Assembly: GCA_036768485.1 (NCBI GenBank)
Contig: JAVLUZ010000004.1
Coordinates: forward strand, 1,552,497 to 1,616,496
Direction: 5' to 3'
DNA length: 64,000 nt
Source of the DNA: Mermis nigrescens
Lineage: Eukaryota; Nematoda; Enoplea; Mermithida; Mermithidae
Shown here: one piece after another, positions 1 to 12,300 of the stretch
Numbering within the stretch: the stretch's first letter is position 1
Layout of the letters: every line of letters starts with the position of its first letter
The notes under the pieces: generated by a model
Told to the model about the DNA's origin: nothing
What the model saw: the letters and a program-made list of their open reading frames with translations, nothing else
The model's database searches: none
Translations under genes and position numbers: made by a program

Positions 1-256
1 GGACCCTGACCTTGGTACCTATGACACTGATAATAAACAAATATTAATAAACCTCTAAATAAACATTATAAATATTAATATATTTAATGAACACATACAA
101 TTCAGATATTTCTACTCAATTTTCCGGTCACCATCGCCCGCATCAGTTGAGCATAAGGGACTAATAAAAACTTCAAAACGCATTGTACATAAAATATGTG
201 CATCTGACTTTAGTTAAAATTAGAATTCTAAAAGAGGATATTATCTCACTATTTAC
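1..256. other. ACAD intron 6, partial
   Basis: AT-rich sequence without a recognisable exon on either strand. It is read as intron because the donor at 256 points into it. Confidence 0.5.
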
Positions 257-346
257 TGCCCTTAATCCGACAGTGTCCTTCCGGTCGACGTCAGAAATGC
301 CCTGTACTTTTGTTCGATCAATAATGAAGGCGGTTGATGGTATGAA
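257..346 (-). CDS. ACAD exon 6; the gene continues beyond the window
   Basis: The acceptor is CTCTATTGCTTTAG and the donor is GTAAAT, phase 0 to phase 0. It encodes FIPSTAFIIDRTKVQGISDV and DRKDTVGLRA, equivalent to the 'taFiVer..gGi..g..e.KlGiRgs' stretch. The downstream partner, expected to start with S-N-T-like residues, was not found in positions 1-256. Confidence 0.8.
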
Positions 347-3300
347 CTAAAGCAATAGAGTACTTCTGAAACGAAGTAAAAAAAGAGAAACCAGAAGTAA
401 AACACACCAAATGTATACTTGCGATGCAGACTTTGAAATTTACTAAAATTAGGCAGTAATTTCAAAGCACATACAAAATTTACTTAGTGACTATTTACAA
501 ATGAAGCGAATGACTAAATGTTAAATCTAGAAATGTCATAAATTCCAGAAGGAATATGCATCATCATGATATTTGCATCTGAATTTCTTAGCGCGATTTA
601 GGAAAAAGTAAAATATGTTCTAGTCAACAACCTTTGCATGAAACAATGCGACTACTTTAAAAAAATGAAGACAAACTAATAGTCATAATTTCCTAAAATG
701 AATTCTAATTCAATCGAATTCAAACAGAATCTATACCTACATATGTACGTATGTACATAATTTTCTTAAAAATTTACGAATTTTTTCTTTGCGCACACGC
801 ATAAAATTTTAGCGAAAATCCAGAAGTTGCAAAATTAAAACTATACGCTGTGGAATACAACGTGCAGTTAAATTTTTGATATCTATAACGCAGCAGCTTT
901 AGTACATTTACATATGTATATACGTGTAACGGCTCAAAATTGGGATGAGGGGTCCCGGCCATACATGCACAGCATGGGAATTCTGGGCGGGGAAAATTAT
1001 AAAGTGCCTTTTTAAGTCCAAAAATGGTAGGTACGCGTCAGAAACATCCTTTTTCAGCGTTTCAGACGATGTTCTATCTTTCTAGAGCATAAAAACATAA
1101 GAACCTATCGAAAAAAATTAAAAAAAAGTCGGAACAAATTGAACAAAATATAGTCAAAACATGAGTATAATGGCGCGAAGCGCCGAAAAATTTGCACTTT
1201 TGAGCAAATAGATAGCTAAAAATGCTTAAAAGTGTTTTTTCTACAAATTTCTAAAGACTTTTTGGGATATTCCCAAAAAATCGCCAATTCTAAGGGAGGG
1301 GTGAAAAAATTTTTGCGGGGAGTGAAAATTGGGGGGGGGTTGAACCCCCAGATCATGTATGGTCCCGACCATTTTTTGGCCAAAAAAAGCCAAAAAACAC
1401 GTAAAAACGGCCAACAAATTTAATTTTTTTCAAAATTTAGGGTAGGTCAAAATCTGGCTTTGGGGGGAATGGAGGCTGACTTTGGGTGGAGGAATTCCAC
1501 CATCTCCCTATTACATGTATGCTTACATACGTACATCACGATCTAATTGATTCATTAATTTGGCAAAAACCACCAAAATGTCGGCATTGACGCCATTGGT
1601 TACCCAGCTCTTCATGCCACTGATCACAATATTGCTGTCACTTGCTTCGGATCTCTTAGCCACAGTTTGCATAGCCGCTACATCTGAAACAATAGCCAAA
1701 AGTCATAATTTTCTAAAAGTAATTCGGGAATAGGCGGAAAGCTAGAGGGGAACGGAGTAGCCTCGACTGAACCCGAGAAGAAATCATGTCTCACCTCAGC
1801 TCGCCATACATGGACTGTGCATGTCTGCTAACAGGGGATAACATGATAACTTAATTAGGTACATAACATCCACTTAAGGGCATAGGGAGGAGTGAAGGGG
1901 TATTATGTACCTCTCACCATGATTTTTTTCAAAACCGAGTACTATCAAGCGATTTTGAGTAACATCAGCTACTGATGGGGCAATTTTGATTTTATTGTGG
2001 AATAAGGCAGCTCATTTATCCAAAAATTATAATAACTTGATCAATTTACAGCGAAAAATATCGATTTTTTATATTGTATACTTACTGACAATTGTAAATA
2101 TGTATGTCAAATCAACCATATAAACAAATATTGGAAAATACATTTTTTCGACAAAATGCATCTTGAAATTGAATTTACCTACCTTCTGACGTCAAGACAA
2201 GAATGACATAGCGAGAAACAGTACTAATAAAAAACATTACATAATGAAACATTGCCGTAATTACATGTGCAAATGAGTTAAAATGAAACGCCGAGAAATA
2301 AATGAACTTTAAATTAAAGAGACTAGCTATGTGTACGTCAGCTTAGCTTAAGAGAAATCTGAACAGCATAAATAAACATCCGAATGAACGGAAAGAACAC
2401 CAAAATTGCTCTAAGCACGCTGCTCAAAACTTAATTTTAATTTTCGTTTTATTTATATTCTCAGAGCGTTTTACACATTGCGATATACAAATGTACATAA
2501 TACATGTAACTGAATATTTCCACTCTTTTATTACTTATAATTGTTAATATCGGCCAATCGGCCATTTCTGTACAACAGAAGAAAACGTATCGAAATTAAT
2601 TCAGTTAGAAGGATCTACACGATTTTAAATTTAAGCTTTGTATCATATATGATCTTGGAAGAGGGATTTCATCCCCTCAGAAAATTTCCAGCCCTCCAGC
2701 AATTTTTTCCACCCCCCCCCTCTGGAATTCTCCATTTTACGAAAAATTTTTTTAAAAAGTTCATAGAAAATGTGGTGTTTTAAGCGTTGTGAGCTATCTG
2801 TCTTCTCAAAAGGAGTCAAATTTCGAGCGCTTCGCGCCATATGTATACTCTTTTTTGAATATATGCTCTTCAATTTATTATTCAAATTTTTTAAAATATA
2901 CTTATGCTCTAGAAAGATAGAGCATTGTCAAAGACACCGAAAAGCGATGTTTTTTAACGCATAGGTATTCGCCATTTTCGAGCTGAAATAAAGGCACTTT
3001 AAAATCCCCCCACCCAGAATTCACATGCCGCGCATGCCTGATTTGTATACCTTGTCCACTTCCAGGTTCGTGTAAACAAAAGGCGCCCGTTGAGCGACCA
3101 TCGGCTAAACGGGGCAAAAAATATGCTTTTTGTTCATCATTTCCATACAATTCTACAGCCTTAGCAACCAAATTATTATGACAATAAAGAATTGAGAATA
3201 AGGACCAATCGCGGCTAAACTCTTCGTAGCAACGAACCGCTGTTTTGTTACTCAGACCCAATCCGCCTAAACAAGCCAGAATAACAATTCTGAAAAATAA

Positions 3301-6300
3301 GCGGATTTGCAAATGCTGTTGATAGTACTACAAAATTTATAAACAAAACGTTTACATTGGAACTAAAGCCGTATTTATACTTCATGCAGGATCGCGTCGC
3401 AGCATTAAATGGCGTGACTTTTTCTAAAAATAGCACATCCTGCGAAAATCGTGCGAATTGACGCATCGCGCCGTCCGTTTATACTTCCTGCGAAAAATCG
3501 TGCGACAATCGACAAAATTCGTCGCATCGCGTCTTCGATTTATACTTGCTGCGATTTCTCGCAAACTCAACTATCCTGCGATAAATCGTGCGATTTTTTC
3601 TGCGAATCTTGCGTATCATCGCACGATTTTTTCGCGCATATTTTTGCTCATTTTCGTCCTCGCCTGACCTCATTACAAATTCAAAGCATTGTTGCGTGAC
3701 ATAAATGATTTAAGTAGGTACGCGCATGCACGTCGACCCGCGTCGATCGGCGTTGTACATGTCAAATTTGACAGTTCAATATAAATGTGCGAAAAGGACG
3801 CGAATTCGCTTCCGAGCCCAATTTTGCGAATTCGCGTCGGACGTCAACTTGTTACTAAAATTAGTAATTTTTGACATTTTTCGCGGAGATGAACGCGATG
3901 AAGTATAAACTGAAATGCGTATCATCGCACGAAGAAATTTCTTGCCTGCACGAATTATTAAGCGATGCGAACTTCGCAGGAAGTATAAATCGAAAAATCG
4001 TATCGCGGACAATCTCTGCGATTCGCGCGAACAATTATTCGCGCGATAGTATAAATCGAATTCGCGTGCTTTGCCCGATCCTGCGACTGCGATATTTCGC
4101 AAGTTCGGAGCGATGCGTGAAGTATAAACCAGGCTTAAGAAAGTTATACCTACTTATTTTTATCTAAATTCTCATTCTTTACGATAAATACGAAACAACG
4201 ATAATACTCGTTACTATACATGTAACAGGAGAGATGGGGGATGCCCACACCCGTTCCCCTCCCCCCAAAGCGAGACAATTTTTGATCCCTCAATTTTTGG
4301 AAGAAATCGATTTTTTGCCATTTTTAGCCGAAATTGGAGGTCATTTACCTCCAAAAAAATTGGTCAGGGAGCCCCACCCTAAATTATGAGCCGTTGCATG
4401 TCTGCTCGTTACAAAAACTCATTTCTGCTGTTTTTCTGATCGACCTTTTTATCCTAATTCACTTGAAGGGCAAGCATCACTAAAATATTAAAAGAGCAAA
4501 CACTCATTAGCAAGCGCGCATTTAGAGGGGGCGGGGGCAGTCCCCGGTCGTCAAAAAATACTTGGGTGCCAAAGAGAATAATTTGTTCTTTAAAGATGAT
4601 TTTAGCCCTTTTTATTTCGATTTTTCAAATTTATCCGGCGCTTAACGCTGGGGAGTACTCATTAATGCCATTTACTGACTTTCCTGGCGCTCTGAAAACT
4701 TTATTTTTAAGTCAGATGAGCAGTTTATTTACAGATCAAAGAGTTTTTGGTTCATACAATGATTTTTCGGTGCTTTGCGCCGATTTTTTGTACTAATTTT
4801 GCGTTTATTCGTAGAAAACTTCCGAAAATCACTTTTTCCAAATCATAGATGTTTCTGTTTATCAAAAGAAGGCAAAAACGATACTTTAAGCATTATAGAC
4901 GGATTTTCGGACAATTTTTGACACTATAGGGAAAATTTGGGGTCCCAACCCGCCCCTGTCAGAAAATCCTGGGTCCGCCACTGCTTATCAAAAACTATTT
5001 GCGTATATACTTATAAATTCTGTAACATGCGGGAGAAGGCTCTTTACCCTTTCAATCAAAATCACATACATGTACTCCTATTTAAATGGTTTCTATACGA
5101 TTCGCTCATTAGTCTTCGAAGAAATGTGCATTATATGTAATTCCTATCCAATTATGTAAATCTAAAATACAGAATAGTAATAATAATTGAAAAAATAAAC
5201 GATTAAGTAAAAAGTGATGGCGTACGTGAGATATCGCACTGATTTATGACAATCAGTATTTACAAAAGTACTTATCCAGGATTAGCTATAGCTACTTCAA
5301 GAACGATAACAATAAAAAATAAAAGACTGTGCTTTTCAGTATTTTAGATATATTTTCATATTCCGCCTACATTTAGTATTTTTCAACACTTAAGAGAACC
5401 TTTCTTATCGATTCCGCAAAACCTATCTTCATAAGATTCACTCATTCATCAGACTTGAATGTCATGTCAAATAATTTTCATAGTGATTCTATCTTTTCAT
5501 TTTAAGAGAAACATGACCGCTCTCAATGTCTTACTGAAATGCATGAAATCCACATATCCACAATTTTTAATCAGAGTCAAAGAGAACATGATACATCTTC
5601 GCAAAAACAGCAGGAAAACTCACCCGTCCTAAAGCTATATTCTAAGATAACATACATAACTTTAACTTACCTAACATTTTTGCTTTAAACAGCGCACTTT
5701 TATTTGACAGCAAATCTATAAGAATTCGTATTATTCCATGTCAGGCAAGTTAAAAAATTTTACCGTAATCTTTAGAAATTTGCATCCCAAACAATCCGAG
5801 CTTTTTGCATTCGGCAATGAAATCGGCAGGCATATGCTTGTTTACATCCCAAAGTGCCGAATCAGCTGTAAACAAAGAATAACCGAACCTTATAGATTTT
5901 TGGGGAACATAAAAAATCTGAAAATCGTACACTTTTGCATTAGGCGCTCGATATTTTGAGCGAAGCCCTCTGCTTCCTCCACTTGCGACGTTTCATCGAA
6001 TTCGGGATAAACAAGCGTGGCCTGAATGAAAAGAATAAATCAGAAGAAACAAAACCCAGAAGATCAAAAGGGAAAGTAAGTGACAGAAAAAAGCCGAATA
6101 AATTTGTTTCTGACTACGCTTAGCTGGATATGAGAGTCACAGTCTACTTGTGCTTCCTAGCAAATATGATCTGGGGGGATGAAATGCTAACCCCACCGGA
6201 AATTTTTCGCCTCCAGAATTGACGATTTTCAAAAGTTTCCAAAATTTTCCAGAAAATCCTTAGAAAAAGTGCCTTTTTAAGCGTTTTTACCTATTTGTTT

Positions 6301-9300
6301 GCTCAGGAGTGTCATATTTCGGCGCTTCGCGCCATATACTCATGCTTTGACTATATATTGTTTATACTCATGCTTTGACTATATATTTTTTATACTCATG
6401 CTTTGACCTATATATTGTTCAATTTGTTCGACTTTTTCAATTTTTTCCGACATTTTTCCATTTTTATACTCCAGAAAGATAGAACATCGTCATAAACACA
6501 AGAAACATGTTTTTGACGCGTATCCAACATTTTGGGCCCGAAAAAAACACTTTAAAATTTCAACCCCAACTTCCCAGTTTTTTGTTGTTTGTATTCGGCA
6601 AAGATTTTCCTCGGTGTACAAAGACTTTTCGGGACCGTCTTTGTACATGCACGACAGAAATTGCATTTCAAAAGGAAAACTGACAAATTTTTCGGCACTT
6701 CGCGCCGTTTTGAGACGATTCTTAGTGATTTTTGTTAGAGACCCAGAAATTAGTTAAAATACACTGCCAAAGGTCGAAAAACCCTGTTTTACCACACTAA
6801 CATCGCTACAGTATCATATTATAGTATACACAAATTTGCATGTAGAAAATGTACAAAGACTTTTGAGGATCATCCTTGTACATGTACAAACGGACCTTAT
6901 ACAAGAAAAAACACTGCACCCTCCTAGAACTCCCATGCTGTGCATGTCTTCTTCCTAGTAAGCCATTGTACTTAGCGAGCTATATAATGCATCAGTATTT
7001 CTGGGGATATCTTACTAAACGTTTGCTGAAATTGCAAAAATTATTCAGGGCTGCACTTCTAAATGAAAATACATGGCTTTCTAAGAAGCTTTGCTTTTTA
7101 ATAAGAACTTTACATATGATTTAAAAATATATTTCAGATATTTTTATGCTAAATATAATCGTAAAAGAATACAGACGTACATAATATGAAGGCTGAAAGA
7201 AGCTTTTCATTTCAAAAGCAAAAACGATAAAAAAGTCAATAATTGACTGTTTTTTAAGTCATCAACTGAAAAACTGCAACTGTAGTGCAAAATAAATTGC
7301 GTTTGTTGCTAAATTCATGCTATATTTTCCCGACATGTCTGAAGTTGGATATAGGTAGCGCGATAGCGCTATCTATAATACACTTGGCCACCCTTATTTC
7401 TTATATGTTTATCACAGCGAGTGCGAATTTCATGTCTCCCTCACAGCAACAACGACACATGCCTGGGAGGTGCGGTTTTTAGAAGATGGATAATAAGAAA
7501 ACTCGATGCAGGTTTTTTCCTTCTGTTTACACTCAATACCGACTTAGTAATGAGTGTGTAAAGTTTAAAGTGAAAATTCAAATGATTTGCGTAGGGCCAA
7601 ATTTTTTAATGTTGCTTATAATTAGTGATTACTAATCTGACATTAAAATTTCTTCACACTTAATGGCTGTTGCGCGAGAGTGTAAAGTATACGAGTTTTT
7701 TACTGCCTGTGTGTTAAGAGGGTTACCTGACTCAGTCTAGCATTCTCTTCAGTTTGTTTGATTTAAAAATGTAGACGATTGAAAAATCTAGAGGAGCCTT
7801 TTTTATTTTTCCCAAAAAAGTGATAGTTGTAAAGTGATAAGGTGTTTAGTGTATAGAGTCTAGGTCAAAAAGTATCATTTTATGCCAGATTCTACGAGTA
7901 GGCGGAACGTGTTAATTATGTTAAAAATGTGTCCTGTCCTAAGTGTTACACGGCAAAATTTATTTTGTTCATTTACACCCAATGTTGCGCTAACAGTGCA
8001 GGTGTAAAGTTTAAAGTGAAAAGCTTCTTACGCCCAGAGCATTGCGGATGATAAATTTTTTAAATGTTCCACGTATTGTCAGATTAACGAATCGTTCAAA
8101 CTTTTCTACAGCCAGTGGTTGTTGCGCTGTGAAGAGGTGAAGTTTGAATGATGCACATGTTTGCAATGCTAATGCGAATATTTAACTCCGGATTGCATAT
8201 TTTTGATCAGTTTTTTATTTCAAAGATTTTTGACCCATCGTTAATCATTTTTATTCGCAAACATGCACTGTTTTCAAAGTTGACTGAAATGAGAAACATT
8301 TTTCAAAATACTACATGCAAATCACTTCATAATAATAATAATTCTCACGCGCCGTCTTTATCATACCTTTTCCAATATATTTCCATGTTAAAATCCATGA
8401 TTTATGTCTGTCCATTTTTGGAATGTATGCGGCTCATAAATTTTCTTGAATTGTTTGTGTTTGCTGACGCAACGACCGGATTGTTTATTTGTGGCCGGAA
8501 TCGTTCATGTTGCCTTGCCTTGTTCGACGACTAATTTTCTTGCTTTCTCGTGCATTGGTCAATTGCATGCGAGTTTTGGCGGCCGACACATCATTGCGTT
8601 GGTTTTACACACTGATATGTTTGATGCCATGCCTTAATTTCGCTTGCTGTTTCTGTCGATGCAGGATTTTACTTTAATTAGGTAGTAACGTCATTCAGTT
8701 GGAGTAGATTTTAATTTAATAAATTTTTTGACTAGCAATCTTATCTTTCTTTCAATGTCCACATTTACAATTGAAGCGATCAATTGTAGAAAAACTAAAA
8801 ATTGTTGCACTTAATCTTTGCTTACGCAAACTCTGGATTTAACTTTCCTCGAGCATTTCTCGTTTGTAGTACATTAAGATAATATTAATTTTAATGTTTA
8901 AATCGATCAAACGGGCACTTTAACGTGAGTTTTTTCATCTGTTTATAGTGGGTGGTTAGATTTTCTTTATTACAATGAGGATGCAATGTTTAAGAACAAA
9001 ATCATGCCAACGAAAGTACAATACTAACAAGAAAAAATGCTCCGATGGAGCAAAGAAGGTGAATATACTTGGATTTCTTCATTGTTGAGGATGTAAAAGA
9101 AGGGGAATAGGGAAAATTTCTCTATAAGCGCAAAATAGTAAGAAGTCACCAATATGAGAAAGAAGCGAGAAGAAGAAAGAAGATATAGAGAAAAATAAAT
9201 AAATAAGTAGATAAATAAAAGAGAAAATACTGAATAAAAAATAAAAATGAACAAAAAAGAAAGACAGAGATAGGAGTTTAGCATGCTATTAGTAAGTAAG

Positions 9301-12300
9301 AGACAAAAAAGACGCGTGAAATAGCATATGCGAGATTACGTACTATATGAGGCGCAAAAACCTAAATGAAGCAGAAAAAGTAGGCAGGATTATATACAGA
9401 AAGCTTACACAAAAAGCGTAGAAAATCATATAAACAGACGAGGTCATCAGAGAGGAGCGAAAATCTGAGAAAATTCTGCGGCCTATGACAGTTTCTGTAG
9501 ACTGAATTGAGATGGCCTGGAGGTGTTAAGTTTACTCCCATATTTTTTCGTCAGAGCAATTTGGAAGGTAAGGTTCCACGAAATGAATCATAAATCAATT
9601 ATTTAGCACGCATGAAAGCTTTTCAACGATTCTTTGCGAAAGAGTGAAGAATGTTTTGAGACTAAAACTTGATTTTTCACAAGCCGCAGAATATACTTCG
9701 ATTTTCGCCTTGTTTAGAGGAGGTCTAAGCTGTTTAGCACATTCTTATGGCTTTTGCGCATGTAGGGAAATTTTCCCTATTCCCCTCCAGACGTGTTATT
9801 GGGGGAGTTGGGGGCAGTGATCGGACCGAGGGTACTTTTTGGAACCTCGGTCTCGGTCTCGGCCGAGGCAAGGATTTTAAGTCGCCTCGGCCGAGGCCGA
9901 GGGTAATGCCGAGGGTCAAGCTTATATACCTATACCCATAAATAATACTCTTAGAATATTTTGTATGCACATGAGCTAGAGAATAATCGTAATATTAAAC
10001 ACTTTATCAAATGTCAAACAATTCATTTTTATTTTCAATAATAGCAGATTAAATGTGTGAAGGATTTATTGAATAAAGTCAGCAGCATGAAAGCATACTT
10101 AATTTAACAAAGTGCCGTTGATGAAGACTCGGAAAAGTTGATAAAAAATATGGCTGAACAAGCACTTAAAAACTTTTATTACTATAAATAAGAAAACAGT
10201 GTCGAAGAAATAAACGAACAAACGATATAAGCTAAGTAAAGAAGACAGAACTGTAGCCATTGTTGTGCTCGCTTTTGCAGTAATGCATGTTTACACACGC
10301 TTTTTCGGTCATCCAATTCTGGTGTGGCAGGTAATGTGACGGAAACTGCACTGTACTTTCCGATCATAGTTATCCCAAGGTCCAGAGTTGAGGGAAGGGT
10401 GAAATCCCAAAATGGGGGACCAGTAAGTTAAGCAGTGTCTTTGCATGAGCGAACAAATTTTTGTAGATATTTTATATAAATATATTTTTAAAGATACACA
10501 TTTTTACATACTGCCAGTGTGTGACCTGCAACCGGCATGCAGTCCTAAACAGAGTTTTTTTTGTGCAAGATACCTTTTTACGTGTACAAAGATGGTATCC
10601 AAAAGTCTTTGAACATTTTGTACATGCAAATTTTTGTGTACTATTATAGTATGGTATAGTAGCGATTTAGTGTGGTGGAACAGGGTTTTTCGACCTTTGG
10701 TAGTGTATCTTAGCTAATTCCTGGGTTTATGAATATTTGACATTTTTCCATTCTAAATGCAAATTCTACTATTTTAAAGATATATATGACAGACAATTAC
10801 TGATGCGCCGAAAATTTTCGGAAATTTTACACCTTTTTACAGTTTTTGTCTCTCCAAAAATCTTTGAGCATGTACAAAGACGGTCCTGAGAAGATTCCGT
10901 ACATAATGAAAAATCTTTGCCGAATACAAAAAACCGTGGCCCTAAATGTGATAATTCGGCTTGAATTTAGTTGATAATATTAGTTCGGCGCGAAGCGCCG
11001 AAATTTTTATCAGCTTTTGATGAAATTTACACATAAAACTCTACTGAGAAAGCTAAAACAACTTGTACTACAAAAGCAGAAACATTACAGATATTGTAAT
11101 ATGCCAATTATGTAAATCTTGTAATAAGCACTACTGTGCTTAGAAATCCAACGCAACATCAGGATAAATTAGTCAATTTTATCTTTGAACGGCAAAAAAG
11201 TGCAAAGTTATTAAATAGTACTTATTTTGCATAAAATTTTTAAAAAACAGTATAAATAGACACAACAGATATTTAAATCTGCATAAAGATGCCTGGATTG
11301 CACAAAAATTGATTTTGGAGTGTTTATTTCCCCTGCTTCAATCTAAATACAGTATATTAGCGATATTTTGCACGAAGCGCCGAAAATTTTTTGAAATTTC
11401 CTAAAATATACTGAAAAACGATATAATTAATACCACTTTGTCCAAGAAAGTATTTTAACATTGTATAAAAATGGCTCCGAAAAGATGCACGAGCCGAAAT
11501 TGATTTTTGGCAAAACCTGCATTTATTGGCCATTTTTAGGTGCGTTTTTGCGATTTTCGGCCGAAAATTCGTGATCATTTACCCCATCTCCGATAAAAAT
11601 GGTCGAAAACCATACGCGTAACAGGGGGTTTAGGGAATCCCCCATCCACCCAGGGTTTGACGTCCTCCCCACACCCTTCCCTCCAACGTCAGAAAATTTT
11701 GACCCACCCTCCCCATTTTTGGCGAAAATTTGCGCTTTGTTGGCTAATTTTAGGTGCTAGGTAAAAAATAGCCTGTGTACTGCAGATGAATTCTAAATAG
11801 TTAATATTCAACGGATATATTAAACTTATTCAAATTGATTTTAACCCTCGGCGCCTCGGCACTTTTCAGCTTCGCCCTCGGCGCCGAGGCCGAGGCTCCA
11901 AAAAACGCCGAGGATTGCCGAGGCCGAGGCCTCGGTCCGATCACTGCTTGGGGGAGGGGTTTGACCTCCCAGAATGGCAAATGACCCCCCCCGCAAAATG
12001 GCTACGACCCCCATAATTGTCGATTTTTCGTAAAAAAATTGGTAAACGTTGGAAATAGTGAGCCCTTTTGAGCGTTTTTGGCTCATTTATGACTCAAAAA
12101 TTTCAAATTTTCGCGCTTCGCGCCATATACACATTTTTCGACCATATTTTGTTCAATTTACTCAATTTTTTCAAATTTGTTTCGAAAAGTTTTTTACGTT
12201 CTCATGTTCTTTTCGTTTTTTGGCCCAAGAAGGAACTTTTTAAATTTTTTCAGGCCTGATTACCCGCAAAATCCACATGCTGTACATGTATGGTCCCCTC

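Larger units (their letters stand above)
921..1517. mobile_element. Family B MITE split by family A
   Basis: The left part reads GTGTAACGGCTCAAAATTGG and the right part ends ATTACATGTATG. Together these match the ~190-bp family B unit seen intact at 4215-4404, in reverse orientation. Confidence 0.7.
6161..6951. mobile_element. Family A MITE with a family D insertion, exact 8-bp TSD
   Basis: The outer element is flanked by CTTCCTAG at 6153-6160 and 6952-6959. Family D occupies 6575-6917. The outer copy carries the hairpin at 6321-6333 and a local tandem repeat at 6334-6418. Confidence 0.8.

Noticed and set aside
9734..9970. Open frames across the CCTCGG repeats (both strands)
   Set aside because: These are repeat-derived Arg/Pro/Gly strings from the hAT-like subterminal repeats.
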